Source of the DNA: Nageia nagi
Lineage: Eukaryota > Pinophyta
Assembly (NCBI GenBank): GCA_050084985.1
Contig: JBITNC010000001.1
Span: forward strand, 203,484,001 to 203,548,000
Reading direction: 5' to 3'
Length of the DNA stretch: 64,000 nucleotides
Shown: piece by piece, positions 23,537 through 32,610 of the stretch
How positions within the stretch are numbered: position 1 is the first letter of the stretch
How the letters are laid out: each line of letters begins with the position of its first letter
Notes under the pieces: generated by a model
Told to the model about the DNA's origin: nothing
The model's input: the letters and a program-made list of their open reading frames with translations, nothing else
Database searches by the model: none
Program-made: the position numbers and the translations under genes

Positions 23537-24136
23537 GGACCTAACTGATAGATATGGATAAGCTAGTGTTCCATACACTTGATAGGTTGTTATATAGGGT
23601 AAGAGTTCATAAAATTATAATTATTGGGTAAGGGTAACTAGTAGTCATACCTCCTATGATTAAACATATATAAGTATGATAACTATTCCATAGGTAATGG
23701 TATTATACCCATTTCATATGAAAGATTGTTTAGGATAATCTATCTAATCCTATAACTCAAAGGTTTATAGATAGGGTGAAGATGTATAACCTTATGGATG
23801 AGAATTCTCTTGCATGATATGGGAACCAAGTAAAAACTACAACATCATGACCAAATTATTCATAACATAAATTTTGAATGGAAATGATGGGGTCACCTAT
23901 GTGGCATCTTCCAATGGGGTGAGCATTGTGAAGTGAACTCTAGAAAGGTTTAATCAAGGTTGGTTAATTTGTATTTGACCAATATTTCCATGTGGGTAAT
24001 AACTAGATAGCAACATTGACATGCTTGTATGGATTGCCTTGTCTATTCCTAAAATATTTAAATGTTCAATTTTTTTAAAAATAATTAGGTATGAAATTAT
24101 AGAGTTTTGATGATATCAAGAATAGGTGAAGTGCTA
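23537..24136 (+). repeat. E2 5' LTR fragment, right of C1
   Basis: Continues the E1-family LTR: matches 13020-13607 through GATAGATATGG..AAGCTAGTG, ACTTGATAGG, TAGTAGTCATAC, GGTAATGGTATT, GGGGTCAC and TAGCAACATTGACA. The terminal GAATAGGTGAAGTGCTA aligns with GAATAAGAGGATGCA of E1. Confidence 0.8.
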
Positions 24137-24297
24137 GGCAATGGTAAATAGCATGTGAGTCCTACAAGGGGGTAATTTTAATATAAATTTAAATTAATAT
24201 ATCAATAGGTATTTCATAGGGTGAGGAGGGGGAGGGGTATTTGAAATTCATGTAATATATTTAAATGGGTCAAAGTTATTACTTTCATGTTTATTAA

Positions 24298-24350
<53 letters not shown>

Positions 24351-24902
24351 GGAAAATGCTATGCATCAACATCCATAATTATCCATATACCATGTGTGTA
24401 TGTCAAAAATATGTCATCACTCCCTCAGCCCCTCCTTCCCTCTACTTCCCTTCACACATGTATCTAAAAAATTTCTAATTTTCTTAGCATGTGCATATGT
24501 AAAGCAATTTGTAGTATGATCATTTTTTTCACTTTTAAGTGATCTTATTTTGCATGTTACATTTTCAAATAAATACATTTTACTCCATATTAGGATTCAT
24601 CATTTTAGGTCAATTTAAAAAATAGGAGATAAGGGTTTTGATTGGAAAAATTTTGGATTGCTAAAATTCTAGGTGATGATATCAAGGGATAAAACTACTA
24701 AGGGGTATTAAAAAATGATTCAACTTTTTTTTTTTATAAAATGGTATGTTTAAAAAAAGGGTTAAATTTATTACATAGGAGTTTACCATTATGAATTTAA
24801 TAAATTAAAAAATAAGTTGGTAAATTTTAAAAATAAGGATTTTCTTAAGAAGCCCATGGATGTAGTTGTTATGAAGGCTTTATATTAAGTGACCCCCCTA
24901 GA
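24137..24902. other. ~760-bp insert between E2 LTR and PBS
   Basis: In E1 the LTR end and PBS are 6 bp apart; in E2 about 760 bp separate them. The block is very AT-rich, has a G-rich piece near 24218-24240, a TA microsatellite and several TTAAATTTATTA-like stretches, but no TIR, LTR or coding motif I recognise. The ORF 24287-24478 is driven by the TA run. Confidence 0.5.
24301..24348. repeat. (TA)n microsatellite
   Basis: About 24 uninterrupted TA units. Confidence 0.95.
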
Positions 24903-24977
24903 GTATTAGAGCATTAAGTTCAAATTCTCTAGCTTATGGTCTATTAATCTTTTGTTGTATAAGTTTTGGAAGTTGAA

Positions 24978-25670
24978 ATGAGTATAATTGAGCCTAATAT
25001 AAAACCATTTTGTGAACTCCAATTATGACACCCCCAATACATGTTGCAAGAGCTTCATGGAACCCATTCCAAAGATTTATAAGGATATGCATCCCAATCA
25101 ATATAAACCTAAGAGATGCAAATGTTATGAGGACTCCAAGGAGGATAATTGTAAGGGTTTCCTCTCATAGAATGAGGAACAATAATGATAATTTATAGAA
25201 TCCATAGGATAATATTGATAGTAATGAAACTATTCAAATATTACAAAGGTAAATAATTGAGTAGCAAGAGATTATAAATACCCTCAAAAATTGGAAAACT
25301 ATATAACAACAAAATGTACTACTTCTAGAACAAGCAAGACTTGTTAAGGAAAATGGGTAGATTCTTAAGGATTAAATATGAAATGATGATAAGAATAAAA
25401 GAACAATATTGACCATGCTAACTCTAAAAATACATGCTTGAGAAAAATAATAAATGGGTTGTCTAAGGAAAGGAAGGGTAAAGCATTAGATATAATCAAA
25501 GTTAGAAACAACAAGAACATGAAAGATAAAGAGGAGAAAATAACTTAGAAAAATTCAAAGGAAGAACCTTAAAAACAACCAAAGAAGGGATTTTGTATCT
25601 ATGGTGATAATCATTATGTGATTCAATATCCTATCAAGGTCAAGTTACCAAAGATATGTTGAAGTATTGT
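24978..25670 (+). pseudogene. E2 gag (broken)
   Basis: Begins ATGAGTATAATTGAGCC, parallel to the E1 gag start. Gln/Asn/Lys-rich text follows. A decayed zinc knuckle near 25585-25635 reads GFCIYGDNHYVIQYP: second and fourth Cys are Tyr, His is kept. It appears shortened against E1 (about 690 versus 1400 bp), which suggests internal deletion. Confidence 0.68.
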
Positions 25671-26060
25671 AGCAATAGAAACAATACAACCCAACAAACC
25701 AATAAATCCTCTACAAATTATTGGTAAAGTATTGAAAAACTATTTTAATATATTTTTAGATTGTGATTTTATATATAGTTTCATTTCTAATTCTTTAATC
25801 AAATACATGCATAAGATATCAAAATTTTAGACAAACGGATGGTAATTTAAGTTTGGGTATTGATAAAAATACCCTATTGAATAGTGTTTTAGGGACATTA
25901 AAATAGAGTTACCCAAAGGATCTATTATTTGGAATTTGTATGTAGTTCTATTAGCCTCATATGACATAATTTTGGGCATGGATTGGTTAATGGATCATAA
26001 GGCCTTTAATTTAATTTCAAGAAAGATAGATACAATACATAAATGAGTCCCAAACAAGAT
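25671..26060 (+). pseudogene. E2 protease (broken)
   Basis: FLDCDFIYSFISNSLIKYM near 25755-25810 corresponds to the E1 protease active-site block, with the catalytic triplet replaced. SYDIILGMDWLMDHKAFN near 25960-26010 is the conserved C-terminal hallmark. One frame change separates them from gag. Confidence 0.72.
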
Positions 26061-26990
26061 ATAGAGTTTACAATGATCAAGGGCCTTTTGAACCTTATTT
26101 GATCATAGCTATACAAATAAAAAGAAGCATAAGGAAAAGGAAAATGATTGATGTAGATAATGTTAAAGAGGTTTAATGAAATGATAAGGACATAGAGGTG
26201 TTAAATAAGTACCCTTTGTTGTAGGAATACCAAAATGTATTTCTTGATGATCTACCAAGTTTTCCTTCAAAATAAGAATTTGATTTTTCAATAGATCTAG
26301 TACCTAGAGCTAAGCCCATTTCCAAAACTCCATATATAATGAATACCATTGAAATATAGGAGTTAAAAGTGCAATTTCAAGATTTATTGGAAAAATGTTT
26401 AATTAATCCAAGTGTATCACCATGGGGTACTTTGGTGCTATTTATAAAGATAAAGGATGGTACATTAGTGTTGTGCATCAATTATAGAATATCAAACAAA
26501 GTCACTATCAAAAATAGGTATCCCATACATAGGATTGAATATTTATTTGATCAAATTAAGGATGCCACTATTGTTTCTAAGATAAACTTAAGGTTAGGAT
26601 TACATAAATTTAGGATCAAGATTTTAGATACTCACACAACAAATTTTAAAACTAGGTACAAGCATTATGAGTTTATGGTACTAACTTTTTGGTTAACTAA
26701 TGCTCCTGTATCTTTCATGAATATAATGAATAACATATATTGAGAGTATCTTGATAAGTTCTTTTTGGTATTTCTTGGTGATATTATCATATATTCAAGA
26801 AATGAGGAGGAGCATAACCATAATTTGAGGTTGGCCTTAGAAGTATTGAGACAAAATCAATTATATGGGAAATTTTCAAATTATGAATTTTATTTTTCAC
26901 AAATTTAGTACCTAATCCATATTATTTATGTAAATGTAATCTTAGTTGATCCTAATAAAGTGAAAGTGATATGCCAAAAAATATGAATTA
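26061..26990 (+). pseudogene. E2 reverse transcriptase (broken)
   Basis: The open stretch 26369-26743 carries the fingers and palm: [47 protein letters not shown] and [10 protein letters not shown]. The catalytic block FLVFLGDIIIYS near 26761-26796 has Gly in place of the first Asp, so polymerase activity is lost. A stop sits just after NNIY. Close in wording to E1 RT, with its own substitutions. Confidence 0.87.
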
Positions 26991-27306
26991 AGTAAGAAGA
27001 TTTATGGGGTTAGCTGGCTACTATCAAAGGTTTGTCAAGGATTTTTCAAAAATAGCCAATCCCATAACTAGGATTTAGAAAAAGAATAAATTATTCTAGT
27101 GGACAAAATAATGTAAGATCTTTTTCTATATTGAAATAAAAGTTTACTATTGCACCTATAATCACTATCCCAATCCACATGATGATTTTTCAATATGCAT
27201 AAATGCTTTATTGGAAGGATTGGGTGGTTTTTTATCATAGAATGGTAACCTAGTAGCATATGAATCCAAAAAATTAAGGACTCATGAAATGAATTACATA
27301 ACTTAT
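26991..27306 (+). pseudogene. E2 RNase H, truncated
   Basis: Connection and RNase H start with frameshifts: MGLAGYYQRFVKDFS-like text near 27003-27045, then FSICINALLEGLGGFLS near 27187-27235 (first acidic residue changed), and MNYITY at the cut point 27290-27306. The antisense ORF 27068-27259 is a shadow. Confidence 0.7.
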
Positions 27307-27501
27307 TGTAGACACCTAAAAATGTCCCTCGTTAACTAAGTAAACATTAGAATAATCATAACTTGGTGTGATAACATAAAATAGGTTTAGAAACCCTATT
27401 ATTGGATAGCTCTAATTGAGTGTATGCAAAATGAATAGTCCCATGACCCCCTTTTGATGAAATTTGACTTTTAGGCAGTCATTTTAATATAGTTAACTAG
27501 T

Positions 27502-27580
27502 CACCGATGTTCTATATCAAACGTCGACGTTTAGAGGTGATCGTCGACGTTTGACATACAAACACCGGTGACTCTGCAAC
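27502..27580 (+). repeat. 20-bp CpG-rich array, part 1
   Basis: Four units start at 27502, 27522, 27542 and 27563. Each opens with a C-x-C-C/G-x-x-G core (CACCGATG, CGTCGACG, CGTCGACG, CACCGGTG); two of the three full units end in CAAA. Period 20, 20, 21. Related to the array at 28304-28424 about 800 bp downstream. Confidence 0.8.
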
Positions 27581-27713
27581 AGCCAAACAAAAATCAAAAA
27601 AAGAAGTTGGAATGCTTTATCTTCCATGATGAGGTGGATAGAGGAGGTCAGTTATGACTTACGGTGGCTCTTCACTTCTCCTTTCCATCCTTGAAACGTC
27701 TCACCTAAAAATC

Positions 27714-27722
27714 TATAAATAC
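27714..27722 (+). promoter_or_regulatory. LTR F TATA box
   Basis: TATAAATAC preceded by a C/T-rich stretch and ACGTCTCACC. It lies 407 bp into the LTR, fitting a U3/R border. Confidence 0.5.
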
Positions 27723-28154
27723 AAGCTAATACAAAGCAATATGGATGATCCAAATTGACCCCAATTGAACCCAATTTTGAAGTAGGGTAATGCTACCAAA
27801 ATCTTATGAACTCATTCCTTTTATTGTTTTATGCTATTTTCATTTTAATACAATGTTACACATAGATGCTTTGATGTTATTGTCTATTGCATGTGTGTAG
27901 GATTTACAGGTTGTCTACATCAAGAAGAGAAGCAAGCAACCCAAAAACAATGGAGATCTAATACTCTTATTTTGGCACATACATTTGTAAAAGTCCCTTC
28001 TAAGGGCAAATTGTAGTTTGAACTGAGATTGAATATCATTTTGCAATTACAACATGTTTATCTATGTTATATAATTTGAGGTTCAATGAAGATTGAAGAG
28101 TAATTTTTATTTTATGTTATTCTATATTCCAGCTCAATTTTCATTGCAACATTC

Positions 28155-28171
28155 TGGTGCTAGAAGGAGGG
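28155..28171 (+). other. PBS-like site after LTR F
   Basis: TGGTGCTAGAAGGAGGG, four bases past the LTR end, is followed by GCCCCTCCG, which can pair with the site's 3' half. The tRNA is not identified. Confidence 0.5.
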
Positions 28172-28303
28172 CCCCTCCGTTATTGAGAGGGAGATATTTT
28201 GTCTATGATTCTACCTTTCTATTTTCTATTTTTTTTTTGGATTTTTCCATGCATTAACTTCAAATTTTGGGTTCTATGCTTTTTTAGGAATTTGTTGCAA
28301 AAA

Positions 28304-28424
28304 TGTCGGTGATTGGTATCAAACGCCAGCGACTATAATTAAACGCCAATGACTGGTATCAAATGTCGATGAATGTAACGAAATGCCAGCGTTCCCTATC
28401 TAAACATTGGTGAATCATATCCAG
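28304..28424 (+). repeat. 20-bp CpG-bearing array, part 2
   Basis: Six units start at 28304, 28324, 28344, 28364, 28384 and 28405. The pattern is YGYCRRYGA followed by a variable half (often CTGGTAT) and ending AAA. Four intervals are exactly 20 and one is 21. It lies in the leader downstream of the PBS-like site. Units differ mainly by C/T and G/A changes. The period is not a multiple of three, so no coding explanation is needed. Confidence 0.85.
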
Positions 28425-28613
28425 GTCATTTTATCTCTTTTTGCTATTTCTGAAAAAGTAAAATAAAATTATGTTATGAAAAAATATTTTTGAGTGTGAT
28501 TCCTTTGCTTAGAGTGCATATAAGAATGGGTAGAAAAGGTTAAATGCATATCTTTTATTAATTTACTTTATGTATGAAGTTATGTATTTATTTTCATGCT
28601 TTGGGTGAAGGGC

Positions 28614-29000
28614 ACATACACATTAATACTTTTTATCTTGTCTACTTATGCTCTCCCTTTGCGCTTCGTGCGATCTAAGGTGACCAAAATAGACTTGATA
28701 AGAAGAGGTAAATTAATTTTTCTTTTCCTTCACTCTCACACTACATACACATTAATACTTTTTATCTTGTCTACTTATGCTCTCCCTTTGCACTTCGTGC
28801 GATCTAAGGTGACCAGAATAGACTTGATAAGAAGAGGTAAATTAATTTTTCTTTTCCTTCACTCTCACACTACATACACATTAATACTTTTTATCTTGTC
28901 TACTTATGCTCTCCCTTTGTGTTTCGAGCGATCTAAGGTGACTAGAATAGACTTGATAAGAAGGGGTAAATTAACTTTTCTTTTCTTTCACACTCACACT
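28614..29000 (+). repeat. 129-bp tandem repeat, three copies
   Basis: Copies start at 28614, 28743 and 28872 (ACATACACATTAATAC). They are nearly identical, each holding CTCTCCCTTTG, a small CG-stem hairpin (CGCTTCGTGCG or relatives), CTAAGGTGACC and GATAAGAAGAGG. Because 129 is divisible by three, an uninterrupted 184-codon ORF (28596-29150) runs through them. Its protein is three Leu/Phe-rich 43-residue copies with no known domain, so I treat the ORF as a by-product. Confidence 0.93.
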
Positions 29001-29412
29001 ATCATTAATTGGGTTAATTTATCTACATCTAATAACCTCTTACTAGTAAGAGGAGGCAATTTACTACATATAATACTTCCACAATTGGAAGAGGTAAATG
29101 AATCACACTTAATTTGGAATGAACTTAAGGAAAATAAATCGGGGTTTTAGATAGTACAAATCACATTAAAGGGTTAATGAATTGGGTGGATTCAAATACA
29201 CTAATTACTTTCACTTAACAAAGTATGCTCTCACTTTTGCGCTTCGAGCGATCTTAAGTGATCAGAAATAAGTTAAGTGAAAGAGGTAAAATTTATTCAC
29301 ATCTTACTTGGAAATTTACTACACATAATACTTCCATAGCTGGAAGGGGTTAATGAACATCACTAAGAGGTTGGATAATGAATCACATTATAATTAAAAA
29401 AGAACAACGGGG
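29001..29412 (+). repeat. Diverged larger duplication after the 129-bp array
   Basis: Two related blocks: 29040-29145 (TTTACTACATATAATACTTCCAC, GGAAGAGGTAAATGAA, AATCGGGG) and 29310-29410 (TTTACTACACATAATACTTCCAT, GGAAGGGGTTAATGAA, CAACGGGG). The second is preceded at 29226-29285 by another copy of the CTCTC..GCGCTTCGAGCG..GATC module. So the array belongs to a larger, older duplication. Confidence 0.7.
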
Positions 29413-30471
29413 TTTATTAAGGTCAAGATCCATCTTATAATAAACTTTTGATTGCATCACATTAAGACAAGATAAATGAATGGACATGAATGTTGGGGAG
29501 GGTAGTATGCATAATTGCATCTTACTTGTTTAAATTGCATTTCATAAGGCCTTAAAGGATATAATTGAACTAAAGAAATATGATATAAATGATCATAAAT
29601 TGAATATCTATCAACTTTCTACACCTGATATGGAAAATCTCACATCATCAATGGTGTGCAACTACTATAAATCCTTTGGCATTGGGGCATATTACAATTT
29701 TGTTGAACATCCACCCATTTATATGATTTATTTATACATATGTGTTACTTTATGCATAAGGATCCAAATTGTTGAAAACATGATCATAAAATTTTAGGCA
29801 TACCACATCACCAACAACATTGATCCACATTGAAAAATCATGCAAATTGATATGTTGTAATAAAAGGCCAATGAATAATTGAATATAATGGTTCATTAAT
29901 ATACTAACAAATTATTTCATATCCATGGTTTCCCATGAACAAATAGTGTATTGTTATAGTACATCACCATTGTGACTCATTGAATGGACATTTATAAACT
30001 ATGAGTTATCTATCATAGTAGTCTATAAATCATGGATATTGCAAGCCAGGGGCATTACAGAGAACCCATGTGCTTCCTCTTCATAAAATATGAGTTGTTT
30101 ATCATAGAAGTCTATGTATCATAGTTTATATCACTATGATTCACATCAACCATAGTGATATATTGCATATTATATTTATTTCATCCTTATTATTTCCATC
30201 ATTTATTATTTCATGGATGTGATCTATTCAAGTATATATTGCTTTATTTTATAGGTATTATCTAGGTGGATAGTATTGGTATCAATCGCTCACCTCATAG
30301 AGGGACTCCTATTTTTGGCTTGATTACCTAATGCACCATGATTTAGGGGAAAATAAGACCAAAAGGGGGAAAGCAACATACCATAAAGGGAAGTCCACTT
30401 TATTGTTAAAAACCTTTTTCTCTTCTCTAAACTTCTTTGGATTATGCAATTTCAATGCTTTCATTACATAT
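29413..30471. other. Unassigned internal region upstream of LTR G
   Basis: No gag or pol motif on either strand. Near 29935-30135 phrases recur with variation (ATGAGTTRTYTATCATAGWAGTCTAT at 30001 and 30090; CATCACCATTGTGACTCA- and TATCACTATGATTCACA-like), suggesting old local duplications. ORF 29600-29797 has no recognisable domain. Confidence 0.45.
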
Positions 30472-30487
30472 CCAAAAAGGAGAAAAA
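30472..30487 (+). other. Polypurine-like tract before LTR G
   Basis: AAAAAGGAGAAAAA directly precedes the TGTAGATGCC LTR-like start. Composition and position suit a plus-strand primer. Confidence 0.5.
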
Positions 30488-31179
30488 TGTAGATGCCTAA
30501 AAATAATTTATTATTTATTTAATAAATTTTATTTAGTGTACTAAATGATTAAAAGGAAATAATACATAAATCAAGATAAAATCCTATCATATTGTGATAC
30601 CATGTACTAGGGCCAATGTAATATCATATACCATGGTTTATATTTTAAGTTATATTGAATATTGAAATGATTATCATTATTGCTATGTGTCAACTTTCAC
30701 TCATTTCTATTTCCTTGCAGGTTATAAATATGGGAGGTGAAGGTTGACATCCCTATCGAATCTCTTTGCTAGGTTGTTATCCCAAACATCAAACTTATGA
30801 TGTCTCTCACCATCAATATTAAGAACTTTTTAACTCTTTGATGTCTATTATCTCTCTCTTGCACATAACAAGAAATTTCAAATCCTACATCATCAGTGGC
30901 ATACTAGATCCATGCAGCTAGCGACATGCACCTTCTAGATCGAGAGGTCTAGATTTTGAGGAATGACTTGTAAAACACTCTATTGAATATTTGTTGCAAG
31001 CTCATCTAAAGTTTGATTAAAATCCTCTAGATATTCATTGTTATTCTATTTTGAGGATTATACATAAATTGGCTATATGCCCCACTTTGTATCAAGTTTA
31101 TAATATTTCTTGTAATCTAATATAGAGCTACTATTCATTATATTCATAGATCAATTTATTTATTTTATGTATTTACACA
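30488..31179 (+). repeat. Candidate LTR G (3' LTR type)
   Basis: Starts TGTAGATGCCTAAAAATAA after a purine tract and plausibly ends TTTACACA at 31179. TATA box TATAAATAT at 30722. The first 17 bases resemble LTR F (TGTAGACACCTAAAAAT) but the bodies do not align by eye. It may therefore be a different family or a recombinant, and pairing F with G as one element is not supported. The right end is a guess. Confidence 0.45.
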
Positions 31180-31433
31180 TTTTTGGGTCTATAAGAGGTA
31201 ACTACCTACACATTATGGCATATTATAAAATAATAAAATTGGGCTAATAAATAGTTACTTATTTCCAACCTTTCTAAGTTAAGGCTTGGATAAATAGAAA
31301 TGGCTATCCACCACCCAAATTCAACTATAAATATTAGGCATATATCAAAATATTTCCATCACCTATCACTCAATCTCTCTGCTCTGCTCTACTTCATTTA
31401 TAAAATTTGGGAGTATATCAATTAGAAATTTAT

Positions 31434-31910
31434 AAATGTTGGGCATATATCAATTATAATAAGGTAAATTAAAAAATTTAAAGGTTTGTTACAACTAGAA
31501 TGCTATAATAGTGGTTAATATATTGGAATTTGCACTAAGCAATTCAAGTTCAATTATATAGAATATCACTTTTTGAATATATATTTTGGGATCATTTTTT
31601 TGGTGTATGCATACATAAAACCTAGGTGTATATACATAAATCCTATATAATATACATAAAACCATGGTATATATACATGAAGCCTAGGCATTTATATATA
31701 AAGCCTAGATATATATACATAATGCTTGGGAATGTATACATAAATACATAAAGCTTGAGTGCCTGTACATTAAACTTGGGCATATATGAATATAAACCCT
31801 AGTCATATATGAAAAAAAAAAGAGTGAAAAGCAATTAAGTCCCAAAATAAACTAGATTGATGGAATTGTGCAATGGTAGGTGGCATGATTTTGATATATG
31901 CCCAACATTT
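31434..31910. repeat. Inverted-repeat segment with internal minisatellite
   Basis: A 20-bp sequence (31434-31453) recurs exactly inverted at 31891-31910; weaker matches extend outward (GAAATTTAT against AAATTTGACTAC). A related direct copy with changes lies at about 31325-31343. The interior holds the 21-bp array. This could be a small non-autonomous DNA element or a chance hairpin seed. No target duplication is evident. Confidence 0.55.
31613..31810 (+). repeat. 21-bp minisatellite (about 9 units)
   Basis: Units begin ACATAAA, followed by a CCTAGG- or CTTGGG-like centre and end in TATAT. Starts: 31613, 31634, 31654, 31675, 31696, 31717, then a partial unit at 31738, and 31746 and 31767, then a diverged last unit. 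Period 20-21 apart from the 8-bp partial. Confidence 0.88.
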
Positions 31911-32370
31911 GTAGTCAAATTTTGGAAGCAGATAGCCTTATCCTACTTCTATATTTTGGGTAAACATCATCTAATTTAAATAATGTCAATTTGCACTTAC
32001 CTTAAACTCTATACCAATTAACTTAGTATGCATAATTAAATGAATTATCTTAATATCATCCCATTAAGATTAAATATTTTATTTTCATTTAATTTATTCA
32101 AACATTTTTACATTAATACCTTTGTATAGTTAGATTAAGTGAGGTCCTAAATTTATTAACCCTTCACCTAATTAATTAGTTAAACCATTTATTATTCAAG
32201 AATAACATTAATATCACTATGCTTTTACATACCTTAAAAATAATATGAGTATTTATAAAATGCAACTATTGGCTTATCACCTTGACTCCAAGGTGATATT
32301 ACACCAACACTACATAGTAGAGTTTAGATTCACAAATATGTTAGTAGTCAAGATGAATTAAAATAATATT

Positions 32371-32610
32371 CTTCTCACAAGGTATATATATTAGGAAACA
32401 TTAATAATTTAGTAATTCCCTTCACATGCTTGTCTTAATGTAATTAAATCATAACATTTAAACATTTACTACAATATATATGTATATATCCTTGTCACAA
32501 GGTATATATATTAGGAAATATTAAGAATTTAGTAATTCCCTTCACATGCTTGTCTTAATGTAATTAAATAATAATATTTAAATATTTACTAATATATATA
32601 TATATACACA
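32371..32610 (+). repeat. 120-bp tandem duplication
   Basis: Two adjacent copies start at 32371 (CTTCTCACAAGGTATATATA) and 32491 (CTTGTCACAAGGTATATATA). They share TTAGTAATTCCCTTCACATG and CTTGTCTTAATGTAATTAAA, and differ at few positions, mostly C/T. Confidence 0.93.

Larger units (their letters stand above)
24903..27306 (+). mobile_element. E2: second copy of the E1 family, 3' truncated
   Basis: Internal region of a second chromovirus copy. PBS-like GTATTAGAGC at 24903, then AAGTTCAAATTCTCTAGCTTATGGTC, which parallels E1 3875-3905. Gag, protease, RT and the start of RNase H follow in the same order as E1. The sequence stops matching at 27306, where another LTR-like start (TGTAGACACC) begins. 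Integrase, chromodomain and 3' LTR are missing and do not reappear downstream, so this looks like deletion or insertion plus deletion. Confidence 0.85.
27307..28151 (+). repeat. Candidate LTR F (845 bp)
   Basis: Starts TGTAGACACCTAAAAATG, ends TTGCAACA, followed four bases later by a PBS-like TGGTGCTAGAAGGAGGG. A TATA box lies in the middle. No second copy is seen in the window, so the LTR call rests on the TG...CA ends, promoter and PBS. It cuts E2 inside RNase H. It contains a four-unit 20-bp array with unusually many CpGs for this window. Confidence 0.6.

Noticed and set aside
24287-24478. ORF starting in a Tyr/Ile run
   Set aside because: Driven by the (TA)n microsatellite at 24301-24348.
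28304-28424. 20-bp array as a CRISPR array
   Set aside because: There are no spacers between repeats and no cas genes, the unit is a simple direct repeat, and the setting is a plant retroelement.
28596-29150. 184-aa ORF as a protein-coding gene
   Set aside because: It is kept open only because the 129-bp tandem unit is divisible by three. The protein is three near-identical Leu/Phe-rich copies with no known domain.
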